Assembly: GCA_020438425.1 (NCBI GenBank) | Contig: JAGQUQ010000003.1 | Coordinates: forward strand, 1-64,000 | Direction of reading: 5' to 3' | DNA: 64,000 bases | Source: Solirubrobacterales bacterium | GTDB taxonomy: Bacteria > Actinomycetota > Thermoleophilia > Solirubrobacterales > 70-9 | Shown here: in pieces, positions 35,535 through 43,798 of the stretch | How the letters are laid out: each line of letters starts with the position of its first letter | How positions within the stretch are numbered: position 1 is the stretch's first letter | Position numbers and translations under genes: made by a program | Notes under the pieces: generated by a model | What the model saw: only the letters and a program-made list of their open reading frames with translations | Databases searched by the model: none | What the model was told of the DNA's origin: nothing

Positions 35535-36529
35535 ACCAGGCGGGCGATGGAGCCTCCAGCCGTCGCTCGCTGCCCGAGCCGGTCACCGCTGTTACCGACA
35601 CCGCCGGCGCCTGGCTGCCGGCCCGCATGGCCGAAGTGGAAGCAGGTCTCCTCGCTGCGGTCGAGGGCGAAGGCGAGCTGACCGGGGACGCGGTCGGAAC
35701 CCTTAACGCGGGAGGCAAGCGGATGCGCCCGATGCTGGTTCTGCTCTGTGCCGGACCCGAGGCGGGCGCCGCTGCGGTTCGTGCAGGGATCGCGGTGGAG
35801 CTGGTTCACATGGCCAGCCTGGTCCACGACGACGTGCTCGATCGGGCACCGCTCAGGCGCGGCCAGCCCACTGTCTTCGCGAGCGCCGGCCGCGAGCGGG
35901 CGACCGCGCTCGGCGATCGTCTCTTCTCCACCGCGTTCAAGGTCCTGGTCGCGGGCGGCGACGCCGATGCGGTGACCGAGGTAAGCGCCACTGCCGTCGA
36001 TCTCGCCCGGGGCGAGCTCAAGCAGCGGGAGGGGGCTTTCAACATGGAATTGAGCGAGGCTGACTACTTCGAGCGTTGCGGCCTGAAGACGGGCCGGCTC
36101 TTCGAAGCCGCCTGTGTTCTCGGCCGCTCCAGCACCGGCGGTGAGCCCGGGCCGATCGGCTCCTTCGGCCACCGCATCGGCCTCGCCTTTCAGCTGCTCG
36201 ACGACGTGCTCGACATTGCCGGCCCTCCGGAGCGGACCGGCAAGGCGCGGGGAACCGACCTGCTCGACGGGACGGTCACCCTGCCCCTGATCATCGCCGC
36301 GCAGTTCGACCCGGCCCTGGCCGGACTCGATCTCCGTTCGCTTGATGAACAGTCGGCGGCGGCCTGCTGCGACCGGATCGAAGCGACCGGCGCCCTCGAC
36401 CAGGTCCGGTCCCGGGCCATCGCCTTCATCGAGGAAGCAAAGGCCGGCCTGAACGAGGCCGGGGTGGAACCCGGACAGCGTGAACTGCTCGAACTGATCG
36501 CCGACGGCGTCGTCCACCGTTACAGCTAG
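35531..36529 (+). CDS. Trans-polyprenyl diphosphate synthase
   Basis: Makes the isoprenoid tail, here probably of menaquinone given the menG overlap. 332 residues: first Asp-rich motif LVHDDVLDRAPLRRG (DDxxD), the GGKRMRPMLVLLC segment, second motif LLDDVLD, and the KARGTDLLDGTVTLPLI loop. It could be an octaprenyl- or heptaprenyl-type synthase; chain length cannot be read with certainty. TTG start at 35531 overlaps menG as TTGA. Confidence 0.9.
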   Translation: MNQAGDGASSRRSLPEPVTAVTDTAGAWLPARMAEVEAGLLAAVEGEGELTGDAVGTLNAGGKRMRPMLVLLCAGPEAGAAAVRAGIAVELVHMASLVHDDVLDRAPLRRGQPTVFASAGRERATALGDRLFSTAFKVLVAGGDADAVTEVSATAVDLARGELKQREGAFNMELSEADYFERCGLKTGRLFEAACVLGRSSTGGEPGPIGSFGHRIGLAFQLLDDVLDIAGPPERTGKARGTDLLDGTVTLPLIIAAQFDPALAGLDLRSLDEQSAAACCDRIEATGALDQVRSRAIAFIEEAKAGLNEAGVEPGQRELLELIADGVVHRYS

Positions 36530-36541
36530 AGTTGCCGCCTC

Positions 36542-37108
36542 ATGGTCCTCAGTGACAAGACCCTGCGGGAAGAGATCGACGCCGGACGGATCGTGATCGA
36601 TCCCTTCGAGGAGAAGCTGATCCAGCCCTCGAGTATCGATCTCCGGGTCGATCACAGCTACCGCGTCTTCAACAACTCCCGTTACCCGTACATCGACGTG
36701 AAACAGCCGATGGAGGACCTGACGGAACTGGTCAAGCCGGATGACGAGGAGCCTTTCATCCTGCATCCGGGGGAGTTCGTGCTCGGTCAGACCCTGGAAA
36801 GGGTCACCGTGCCCGATGACATGGTCGCCAGGCTCGAAGGCAAGAGTTCGCTGGGGAGGCTGGGCCTGCTGATCCACTCGACCGCCGGATTCGTTGACGC
36901 CGGGTTCTCGGGCAACCTCACTCTCGAGCTCTCCAACGTGGCCAACCTGCCGATCACCATCTACAAGGGCATGCCGATCGGCCAGCTCTCCTTCATGCGG
37001 ATGGATCGCCCGGTGGATGCCGCTTACGGCTCCACCGACAAGGGCTCCAAGTATCAGGGCCAGGCCGAGCCGACGGCCTCCCGGTACTACCTCAACTTCA
37101 AGGATTAA
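36542..37108 (+). CDS. dcd: dCTP deaminase
   Basis: Produces dUTP (or dUMP if bifunctional DCD:DUT) from dCTP for thymidylate synthesis. 188 residues: IQPSSIDLRVD (20-30), RLEGKSSLGRLGL (Arg/Lys/Ser binding), HSTAGFVDAGFSGNLTLEL with the catalytic Glu, and a C-terminal KYQGQAEPTASR. The actinobacterial type usually does both deamination and hydrolysis; I cannot tell here. A TAGAGT hexamer lies 9 nt upstream of the ATG, so it probably has its own promoter. Confidence 0.95.
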   Translation: MVLSDKTLREEIDAGRIVIDPFEEKLIQPSSIDLRVDHSYRVFNNSRYPYIDVKQPMEDLTELVKPDDEEPFILHPGEFVLGQTLERVTVPDDMVARLEGKSSLGRLGLLIHSTAGFVDAGFSGNLTLELSNVANLPITIYKGMPIGQLSFMRMDRPVDAAYGSTDKGSKYQGQAEPTASRYYLNFKD

Positions 37109-37168
37109 TTTCCCCGCAACCGGTTGATCCGGGGCGAAGCGGCGTTCGTAGGTACGATTGGTAACTCA

Positions 37169-37492
37169 ATGATTCCCAATATCGGCCCACTCGAGATCGC
37201 CATCGTGCTGATCATCGCGCTGATCGTCTTCGGTCCCAAGCGCCTGCCCGAACTCGGCAAGTCGCTCGGCCGCGGGATCAACGAGTTCCGCGAAGGCGTC
37301 AGCAGCATCGGCAGCGACAAGCACGACGACGATGATGATGATGAAGACGATGCGGAGCCGGCCGAGCTGACTCCGCCGCCGACCGACGAGCAGCATCCCC
37401 TGCCCGGGGAAGAGCCCGAAGTCACCGAAGTGACCACGGCTGCCGAGGCCGAGCAGGTTGACGGCGAAGTGGTTTCGGACTCCCGCGACTGA
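37169..37492 (+). CDS. tatA: Sec-independent protein translocase subunit TatA
   Basis: Pore subunit of the twin-arginine translocase. The N-terminal helix MIPNIGPLEIAIVLIIALIV is followed by the amphipathic FGPKRLPELGKSLGRGINEF segment typical of TatA/E; the C-terminal half is acidic with a run of eight Asp/Glu. I chose ATG 37169 (107 residues) because the Tat helix starts there and a TACGAT -10 box precedes it by 10 nt; an earlier TTG at 37124 would add 15 residues and overlap that promoter. tatC follows after 8 bp. Confidence 0.93.
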   Translation: MIPNIGPLEIAIVLIIALIVFGPKRLPELGKSLGRGINEFREGVSSIGSDKHDDDDDDEDDAEPAELTPPPTDEQHPLPGEEPEVTEVTTAAEAEQVDGEVVSDSRD

Positions 37493-37500
37493 GGCCGTTC

Positions 37501-38271
37501 GTGGCCAAGCTCAAACCGGTGAGCCACGACGAGCAGCTGAGTCTCGTCGATCATCTCGACGAACTTCGCTCGAGGTTGATCTACTCGCTGATCTTTCTCG
37601 CGGTCGCTTTCGCGGTCTGCTTCTGGCAGAGCGACTGGATCCTCGATCTTGCCGCCAATCCTCTGCCCGAGAAGTACCAGGCCCTGGTCGTGCTCGCTCC
37701 GACCGAGGCCTTCATGACCACGGTGACGGTCTGCGCCTACGCCGCGATCATCGTTTCGGCACCGTTCATTTCCTACCAGCTCTTCGCCTACATCCTGCCG
37801 GCCTTCTCGCCCCGGGAGCGCCGGGCGATCATGCCGCTCCTGATCACGATCCCGCTGCTCTTCCTGGCCGGCGTCGTCTTCGCCTACTTCATCATCCTGC
37901 CGGCCGCGGTCAACTTCCTGCTTGGCTTCAACGAGGAACAGTTCGCGATCCAGCTGCGGGCCCGCGAGTACTACTCGTTCTTCTCGATGACCCTGCTGGC
38001 CGGTGGGGTCGTCTTCCAGTTGCCGATCATCATTCTGGCCCTCGTCCGCCTGCGGATCATGACCGTCGAGCAACTTCGCAGGAACCGTCGCTACGCTTAC
38101 CTCATCATTGCCGTGGTTGCGGCAGCTCTGCCTGGGGTGGACCCGATCTCGATGCTGATCGAGATGGTCCCGCTACTGGTTCTCTATGAGTTGAGTATCT
38201 TGCTCGCTCGGGGAATCGGTCAGCCGAAGGAGAGCGCCGAATCCCAGGTACCTTCGATCCAGGAGAACTAG
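37501..38271 (+). CDS. tatC: Sec-independent protein translocase subunit TatC
   Basis: Receptor for twin-arginine signal peptides. 256 residues, six helices. The opening VDHLDELRSRLIYSL with the conserved HLDELR box is diagnostic, as is FMTTVTVCAYAAII and the FSPRERR loop. GTG start. With tatA it would export folded substrates, including the upstream Rieske protein. Four base pairs separate it from the next gene. Confidence 0.95.
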   Translation: MAKLKPVSHDEQLSLVDHLDELRSRLIYSLIFLAVAFAVCFWQSDWILDLAANPLPEKYQALVVLAPTEAFMTTVTVCAYAAIIVSAPFISYQLFAYILPAFSPRERRAIMPLLITIPLLFLAGVVFAYFIILPAAVNFLLGFNEEQFAIQLRAREYYSFFSMTLLAGGVVFQLPIIILALVRLRIMTVEQLRRNRRYAYLIIAVVAAALPGVDPISMLIEMVPLLVLYELSILLARGIGQPKESAESQVPSIQEN

Positions 38272-38275
38272 TCAC

Positions 38276-39133
38276 GTGGCTGAAGAACCCGAACGCAACA
38301 TGCTTTTCGACCTTCGTGGTCGCAGGAAGAGGGTCATTCAGGTCATTTACGTGATTCTCGCGATCATCATGGCGGCCAGCCTCGTGGTGATCGGCCTGCC
38401 CGGCGGCGTCAATCCGTTCGGCAACAGCGCCAACAGCGGCTCAAGCGACATCGCCAAGGCCAACATCGAACGGGCCGAGGATCTTCAGGCGAAGCTTCAG
38501 ACCCAGCCGAACAACGAGAAGGCGGCAGTCGAACTGATCCGGGCCCGCTTCTCGGCCGGCCAGTCGCTTTACGACACCGACCCGAACACCGGTCAGACCT
38601 CGATCACCGACGAGGCAACGACCCAGCTCGAGCTGGCCGCTGAAACCTGGGCCAGGTACCTGAAGATGACCGGCAACAAGCCGGATCCCGAGGTGGCCCA
38701 GCTGATGTCCCAGGTCATGTTCACCCTTTCCCAGGGTTCGACCGTGGCCCAGTTCCAGGCCAACATCAAGGCCGCCGCGAAGGCCCAGCAGTTCGTGGCC
38801 GACGACGCGGTCGAGCAGCAGAAGAAGGGTGGCGCCAGTGCGGCCAGCCAGCTGACGACCCTCGCGATCTACCAGCTCTACGCCCAGGACTTCGAGGCGG
38901 CCGAGAAGACTCGTGACCAGGCTCTTGCGGCAACGCAGGACAAGGACGAGAAGGAACAGATCAACCAGACCTTCAAGGCGACCGAGAAGGACGCCAAGCA
39001 GGTCGGCAAGCAGATCGACGCGGCCATCAAGCAGGCCCGGAAGGACGGCGGCAAGTCGCTCGAGAACCCGCTCGGAAGCCTCGGCTCCGACACCTCGGTC
39101 GGTGGCGCCGGGACCGGCACCACCACGCCCTGA
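38276..39133 (+). CDS. Membrane-anchored helical-repeat (TPR-like) protein
   Basis: 285 residues: a short cytoplasmic head (NMLFDLRGRRKRV), one membrane helix (about 22-43), then extracytoplasmic helix pairs rich in Ala/Gln/Glu resembling tetratricopeptide repeats, ending in a Gly/Ser/Thr tail. I see no enzymatic motif. GTG start, 4 bp after tatC, so it is probably in the tat transcript. Such proteins often scaffold envelope complexes; a role with TatAC is speculative. Confidence 0.7.
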   Translation: MAEEPERNMLFDLRGRRKRVIQVIYVILAIIMAASLVVIGLPGGVNPFGNSANSGSSDIAKANIERAEDLQAKLQTQPNNEKAAVELIRARFSAGQSLYDTDPNTGQTSITDEATTQLELAAETWARYLKMTGNKPDPEVAQLMSQVMFTLSQGSTVAQFQANIKAAAKAQQFVADDAVEQQKKGGASAASQLTTLAIYQLYAQDFEAAEKTRDQALAATQDKDEKEQINQTFKATEKDAKQVGKQIDAAIKQARKDGGKSLENPLGSLGSDTSVGGAGTGTTTP

Positions 39134-39153
39134 TCTGAAAGTCACGCATTGGT

Positions 39154-39181
39154 CGGGCGGGCCGTCAATTCGGCCCGCCCG
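39154..39181 (+). terminator. Hairpin terminator after the respiratory block
   Basis: Eleven-bp perfect stem CGGGCGGGCCG/CGGCCCGCCCG with loop TCAATT, about 20 nt after the last stop codon. No U-tract. Confidence 0.75.
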
Positions 39182-39234
39182 CTGAAGCCACAGGTTCTAT
39201 ACTTCCCATCCGGCTTCTTCGGGAAGCCACTTCC

Positions 39235-39307
39235 GGGCCGTTAGCTCAGCTGGTAGAGCAGGAGACTCTTAATCTCAAGGTCGAAGGTTCGATCCCTTCA
39301 CGGCCCA
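39235..39307 (+). tRNA. tRNA-Lys (CTT)
   Basis: 73 nt. Acceptor GGGCCGT/ACGGCCC, anticodon CTT in ACTCTTAAT, T-arm GAAGG-TTCGATC-CCTTC; discriminator A at 39307, no CCA. A TATACT -10 box lies at 39198-39203. arsJ ends 5 bp after it. Confidence 0.97.
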
Positions 39308-39312
39308 CTCAC

Positions 39313-40563
39313 TCACCCACTCGGAGCGTTGCGGGAATCGGTGAGGATCGAAGGCAGTCCGAGGGAAATCGTGGCCGCCGTGAGAACGAATGCCACCGAG
39401 AACCAGAGGCATCCTTCGAGCCCCAGCCACTGGTAGACGGCTCCGGAAAGGATGGTTCCGATCAGCCTCCCTCCCGCGTTAGCCATGTAATAGAAGCCGA
39501 CGTTCTTGGCGACCGATTCGTCCTCCGCATAGGAGAGCACCAGGTATGAGTGGACCGCCGAGTTGAGAGCGAAGACGATCCCGAAAAGGATCAGTCCGAC
39601 TACCAGCACGAGGGTTGGGTCAAGGTTCGCCGCGAGCGATGCGGCGATGGCCGCAGGGAAGGCGGCGAGCAGGAAGGCGAGCTTTGCCGCGGATCGTCCG
39701 GTCGGGGTCGTGCCGGTCTCGGTACTTCGTTTCTCGAACATGCGCGGGGCACTGGCCTGGACGATTCCGTAACCGATCACCCAGATCGCGAGGAAGGCGC
39801 CGGCTTGCCAGAAGCTCCAGTCGAGGACGGTCCGCAGGTAGACGGGAAGTGCGACCACGAACCACACGTCCCGGGAGGCGAACAGGAAGAGTCGGGCCGC
39901 CGCGAGGATGTTGATCTCGCGGGTGTTGGAGAACATGTGCCGGAACCTGGCGCCCATGTCCGAGTAGCCGAGGCTGCCTCGCATCAGGGACGCCGTGGTG
40001 ATCAGGGCGGCGCTGACGATTCCGAGCAGGACCAACATGGCGGCCTGGAAACCGATCAGGGTGAGAAGCAATCCGCCGAGGAAGAACCCGACCCCCTTGA
40101 GGGCGTTCTTGGATCCGGTAAGGATCGCGACCCACTTGAAGAGTGAGGATTCGGAGTCCTCGGGCACGACGAGCTTGACGGCGCTCTTCGAGCTCATCTT
40201 GGTCAGGTCTTTCGCAATCCCGGAAAGCGCCTGCGCCGCCATCACGTAGGGCACGACCAGCCACTCGCCGGGTGCGAAGCCGAGCATCCCGAGAGCCACG
40301 ATCTGGATACTCAGTCCGGCGAAGAGAGTTGCCTTGAGACCGAGGCGGGAGGCGATCCATCCACCGACCAGGTTGGTGACGATTCCGAAGAACTCGTAGA
40401 AGAGGAAGAGCGTTGCGACTTCCAGCGCGCTGTAGCCGAGCTGGTAGAAGAAGAAGAGGACGAGGATGCGGCTCGCACCGTCGGCGAGGGTGTCGGCCCA
40501 GTATGCGCCGGTGACCAGGATGTAATTCCGGAGGTCCCCTTCTCTTCGAGCGGTGCCCGCCAA
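39313..40563 (-). CDS. arsJ: ArsJ organoarsenical (1-arseno-3-phosphoglycerate) efflux permease
   Basis: MFS transporter that exports 1-arseno-3-phosphoglycerate, made by the adjacent GAPDH from arsenate and glyceraldehyde-3-phosphate, conferring arsenate resistance. 416 residues with about 12 helices. The ArsJ family segments are all there: FLFYEFFGIVTNLVGGW, AQALSGIAKDLTKMSSKSA, LTGSKNALKGVGFFLGG, and ARLFLFASRDVWFVVALP. TTG start, 3 bp after the GAPDH stop, so the two are one operon. It ends beside tRNA-Lys. Confidence 0.93.
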   Translation of the reverse strand: MAGTARREGDLRNYILVTGAYWADTLADGASRILVLFFFYQLGYSALEVATLFLFYEFFGIVTNLVGGWIASRLGLKATLFAGLSIQIVALGMLGFAPGEWLVVPYVMAAQALSGIAKDLTKMSSKSAVKLVVPEDSESSLFKWVAILTGSKNALKGVGFFLGGLLLTLIGFQAAMLVLLGIVSAALITTASLMRGSLGYSDMGARFRHMFSNTREINILAAARLFLFASRDVWFVVALPVYLRTVLDWSFWQAGAFLAIWVIGYGIVQASAPRMFEKRSTETGTTPTGRSAAKLAFLLAAFPAAIAASLAANLDPTLVLVVGLILFGIVFALNSAVHSYLVLSYAEDESVAKNVGFYYMANAGGRLIGTILSGAVYQWLGLEGCLWFSVAFVLTAATISLGLPSILTDSRNAPSG

Positions 40564-40566
40564 CGC

Positions 40567-41592
40567 TCAGTCCCTGGTTGAAGCGCGGGCAATCATCCTG
40601 GCGATGTCGATCATGCGGTTCGCGTATCCCCACTCGTTGTCGTAGAAGGCGAGGATCTTGACCTGCGTTTCGTCGATCACCCGGGTCGAGGTTCCGTCCA
40701 CGATCCCCGATCGTGGATCACCCTTGAAGTCGACGGAAACGAGCGGCCTTGTCTCGAAGCCGAGGATCCCTTCCAGCTCATTGCGGGCGGCATCCCGGAG
40801 GAGGCCATTGACCTCTTCGACGCTCGTTGAGCGATCGACCTCGAAACAGCAGTCGGTGATTGAGGAATTGAGAAGTGGAACCCTCACGGCCAGCCCGTCC
40901 AGACGCCCGACAAGATCGGGAAAGATCATTCCGATGGCGGTTGCCGATCCGGTGGAAGTCGGAATCAGCGAAGTGCCGGCGGACCTGGCTCGTCTGAGGT
41001 CCTTGTGGTGAGCGTCTACGACAACCTGCGTGTTGGTCAGGTCGTGGAGGGTGGTGATCGATCCGTGCCGGATGCCGATCTGTTCGTGGATGACCTTCAC
41101 CACGGGGGCAAGGCAGTTGGTCGTGCAGGAGGCAGCGGTGACGATCCGATTGCGACCGGGGTCATAGTCGGAGTCGTTAACTCCGTACACGATGTTGAGC
41201 CCTTGCTCTTTGACCGGTGCGGCGACGAGGACGCTATGGGCACCCCGGTCAAAGTGAGGCGCGAGAAGATCGGGTGTGCGGAACTTCCCGGTCGCCTCGA
41301 TCACCAGGTCAACGCCCTCTGCGCACCAGTCGACAGCTTCAGGTCGATCTCCGGAGCTGTAGGTCAGCTCGGTACCGGCGACCTGGATGGAGCTTTCGAG
41401 CGCTTCGATCTCGCCCTGTCGCCAGCGTCCGTGGACCGAGTCGAACTCGAGCAGGTGGGCCGCGGACTCCGGTCCCCCGGCAATCTCGTTGATCTGGACG
41501 AAATCGAGTTCATCGGCATCCCAGCCCGCTCTCAGGGCGAGCCGCCCCATGCGTCCGAATCCGTTGATTCCAACTCTCAGCTTGCGTGACAT
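40567..41592 (-). CDS. Arsenate-associated glyceraldehyde-3-phosphate dehydrogenase
   Basis: GAPDH paralogue dedicated to arsenate resistance: it forms unstable 1-arseno-3-phosphoglycerate for ArsJ to export. 341 residues: Rossmann [10 protein letters not shown] (8-17), catalytic Cys156 in ASCTTNCL, and the [14 protein letters not shown] segment. Near the active-site His the sequence is LHDLTNTQ rather than the IHAYTNDQ of glycolytic enzymes. I chose ATG 41592, which follows GGGAGG by about 7 nt; 41607 is possible. It is divergent from arsR across a palindromic operator. Confidence 0.92.
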   Translation of the reverse strand: MSRKLRVGINGFGRMGRLALRAGWDADELDFVQINEIAGGPESAAHLLEFDSVHGRWRQGEIEALESSIQVAGTELTYSSGDRPEAVDWCAEGVDLVIEATGKFRTPDLLAPHFDRGAHSVLVAAPVKEQGLNIVYGVNDSDYDPGRNRIVTAASCTTNCLAPVVKVIHEQIGIRHGSITTLHDLTNTQVVVDAHHKDLRRARSAGTSLIPTSTGSATAIGMIFPDLVGRLDGLAVRVPLLNSSITDCCFEVDRSTSVEEVNGLLRDAARNELEGILGFETRPLVSVDFKGDPRSGIVDGTSTRVIDETQVKILAFYDNEWGYANRMIDIARMIARASTRD

Positions 41593-41621
41593 CCACTGGC
41601 CTCCCAAGCCTGGATTGCTCT

Positions 41622-41656
41622 ATTGACAATCATCGTATCTATTGACAAATGTCAAT
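41622..41656. promoter_or_regulatory. ArsR operator and divergent ars promoters
   Basis: The perfect palindrome ATTGACA-AA-TGTCAAT (41641-41656) lies next to a second half site ATTGACAAT at 41622. Both embed TTGACA -35-like hexamers, one pointing each way, so a bound repressor would block both the gap-arsJ and the arsR transcripts. The -10 hexamers are not clear. Confidence 0.7.
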
Positions 41657-41678
41657 CGAACTGATTCGATGGATTTCG

Positions 41679-42032
41679 ATGAGCTCCGAACTGACCCTCA
41701 CTCCCAAACAGAAGAGCCCGAACGGCCAGCCCTGCTGCGAGCCGGTCGTCTACCCGGATGTCGATCGTGCCGAGGCAGAACGGATGGCAAAGATCGCCAA
41801 GGCTCTGGGCGATCCGATCCGGCTCACCTTGGTCGACGTTCTTCGCAAGCACGCGGGGAAGGTCTGTGTCTGTGAGCTCGTGCCCCTCTTCGATGTGAGC
41901 CAGTCGACGCTCTCTCACCACCTGAAAAAGCTGAGAGACGCGGGGATCGTGGATTCCGAACGCCAGGGACTCTGGGCCTACTACTACGTCAACCCCGAAG
42001 AACTGGAGGAACTGAGCGCATGGCTGAGCTAG
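41679..42032 (+). CDS. arsR: ArsR-family arsenical-responsive repressor
   Basis: Winged-helix repressor released by As(III). 117 residues: recognition region FDVSQSTLSHHLKKLRDAG and the CVCEL box of the metal-sensing helix. A Cys-Cys pair at 19-20 (QPCCEP) plus the Cys in KVCVCEL recalls the Corynebacterium ArsR type, which binds As(III) with N-terminal cysteines. I chose ATG 41679; the ATG at 41649 lies inside the operator palindrome. An inverted repeat follows the gene at 42068-42092 (AGCTGTG/CACAGCT), possibly a hairpin before the R2-like gene. Confidence 0.9.
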   Translation: MSSELTLTPKQKSPNGQPCCEPVVYPDVDRAEAERMAKIAKALGDPIRLTLVDVLRKHAGKVCVCELVPLFDVSQSTLSHHLKKLRDAGIVDSERQGLWAYYYVNPEELEELSAWLS

Positions 42033-42108
42033 AAGGAGCGGGCGTTGGCTGGGCCCCTCGAAACGAAAGCTGTGTCAGTGACGCTCACAGCTCCGGGACG
42101 ATTCCATC

Positions 42109-42954
42109 GTGACTGACGACGAGATTCAACTGAATGACCCTCAGACCCTTTACCGGAGGTGGGAAGCGGCACAGTGGAACCCGTTCGAGATCGACCTCTC
42201 AAGGGATCAGGATCAATGGTCCCGGATGGAGGAGCGGGACCGGGCACTGATCCACTGGGTACTCGCCTCCCTGATGGTGGCCGAGGAACGAATCACCACC
42301 AAGTTCTCCGGACTGGTTGGCGCTCATGGTTCGGAGGAGGAAGCGAGCTTCCTCGCGACCCAGCAGGTCGACGAGGCCCGTCACATGCAGTTCTACGCAC
42401 GCTTCCAGGACGAAGTAATTGCCGATCCGGGAAAGGTTGCCGAACACGTGGCCCGGTCCCGGGAGCAAATCTCGCCCGCCTTCAGGCAGATCTTCGACGT
42501 CGAGCTGGTGCAGGCGCATGAACAGCTCGTGGCTAACCCGGGCGATCTCGCCACCAAAGTCCGGTTCGTCACGCTCTATCACCTGATTCTCGAGAGCACA
42601 TTGGGACTAACGACTTTCCGGTTCGTAACCGACTACCTGAAGAGTCATGAGATGCTCCCGGGCTTCGTCGACGGCTACTCGAAAATCCACCACGACGAGA
42701 CCCGCCACATCGGTTACGGAGTCTGGTTCCTCCGGAAGTCCGTTCGCGAGGAACCAGGGCTGGCCCCGGGAGCGATCAGGGAGATGCTTCGTCGCCTCCT
42801 GCCTTCGGTCGCCCAGTCCCTGGCCCCTTCAGAGGAGCCGGGTGGACCCGACCTGGACGCCCTGGGAGTCAGCGGTGAGGAGATCCGCGACTTCGCGCTC
42901 GGTGGCTTGACTCGCCGCCTCGAGATCATCGGGGTCCCGCTGACGTCGCTTTGA
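42109..42954 (+). CDS. R2-like ligand-binding oxidase (ferritin-like di-metal protein)
   Basis: 281 residues of the ribonucleotide-reductase R2-like superfamily. The metal-site residues are in place: E59 (AEERI), E89 and H92 (DEARH), E162 (LILEST), E197 and H200 (DETRH). Tyr157 lies five residues before E162, and position 62, three after E59, is Ile: in R2lox enzymes these positions are the Tyr162 and Val71 that form a Tyr-Val ether crosslink, and they bind Mn/Fe. Substrate unknown. It follows arsR by 76 bp on the same strand, so it may be in the ars regulon. A classical NrdB is less likely. Confidence 0.75.
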   Translation: MTDDEIQLNDPQTLYRRWEAAQWNPFEIDLSRDQDQWSRMEERDRALIHWVLASLMVAEERITTKFSGLVGAHGSEEEASFLATQQVDEARHMQFYARFQDEVIADPGKVAEHVARSREQISPAFRQIFDVELVQAHEQLVANPGDLATKVRFVTLYHLILESTLGLTTFRFVTDYLKSHEMLPGFVDGYSKIHHDETRHIGYGVWFLRKSVREEPGLAPGAIREMLRRLLPSVAQSLAPSEEPGGPDLDALGVSGEEIRDFALGGLTRRLEIIGVPLTSL

Positions 42955-43072
42955 GTGGATCGGCGTCGGACCGTTCCCGCAACCTTTGATCGTTGTGCGG
43001 TTTTCTTTGTCTGATTTGGCGAGATCGAAGTAATCTCGAGCCTCGTACCAAGCACCTACAGCACAGGGAACG

Positions 43073-43798
43073 ATGACTTACAGGCAAGAGCCTCGACCGG
43101 GAGTCGGGCATGAAGCTCGGAAGAACCGCCGGATCTCGCGTTCCAGGAACAGCCCAATCAGACGAACGGTACTAGCGGCCCTGATGGGGTTGATCCTTGG
43201 TCTGACGATGTTGCCGGGAGCGGCCCGCGCCGGTCAGCGGCCGGTCGCTTGTCCGGGCACGGAAGCCGTCTCCACGTTCCGAATCGAAATCGCCCGGAGC
43301 AAGACCAGTTGCGAGAAGGCTCGAGCAGTAACCCGGGAGGCATTTCTCTCCTATTCCGAGCGCCCGGTCTACGGACTCCACGGAATCTTCCTCGGTTACT
43401 CCTGCGTTTTCGGAATGGCCAGTACCCTGGACTTCTCGATCCCCAGGGGACCGATCCTGCTTTGCCGGTCGTGGAACAAGTACGTGGTTGCCTCGGCCGA
43501 ACCGAAAGATCCGCCAACCAACTGGCACTTCGTAAGGGCCTTTCTGGACAGTGCTACCGCGTCCCGCTACTCGATCGCGAAGGTGAAGACTGAAATGGGC
43601 CGTCCCTGGCGGGGCCTTGACGATCGCAAGGTCGATTGCTCCGGGAAGCTTGGCCGCCTCCAGCGCCGGTGCGATCTGAGCTGGGCGACTGGTAACGCCC
43701 GCTTCGAAGCGACCTTCCGGGTTCGAATGATTCCCAGGCGATGGAAGCCTGCCGAGGTTCGGGTCAGCGGGGAGATCCGGAAATCAGGTGGTCGCTGA
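43073..43798 (+). CDS. Secreted hypothetical protein
   Basis: 241 residues, not recognised. A basic head (RISRSRNSPIRRTV) precedes a hydrophobic segment (about 33-52, LAALMGLILGLTMLPGA) and an ARA-like cleavage site, so it should be secreted or lipid-embedded. The mature part has six or so cysteines, suggesting disulfides. The gap upstream (42955-43072) is AT-richer and holds a CGAGAT/ATCTCG hairpin. Its stop codon overlaps the ATG of the RTX gene (TGATG), so the two are coupled. Confidence 0.7.
   Translation: MTYRQEPRPGVGHEARKNRRISRSRNSPIRRTVLAALMGLILGLTMLPGAARAGQRPVACPGTEAVSTFRIEIARSKTSCEKARAVTREAFLSYSERPVYGLHGIFLGYSCVFGMASTLDFSIPRGPILLCRSWNKYVVASAEPKDPPTNWHFVRAFLDSATASRYSIAKVKTEMGRPWRGLDDRKVDCSGKLGRLQRRCDLSWATGNARFEATFRVRMIPRRWKPAEVRVSGEIRKSGGR

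Noticed and set aside
42109-42954. Ribonucleotide reductase NrdB
   Set aside because: No nrdA nearby, shorter than NrdB, and the Tyr spacing to the third Glu matches R2lox instead.
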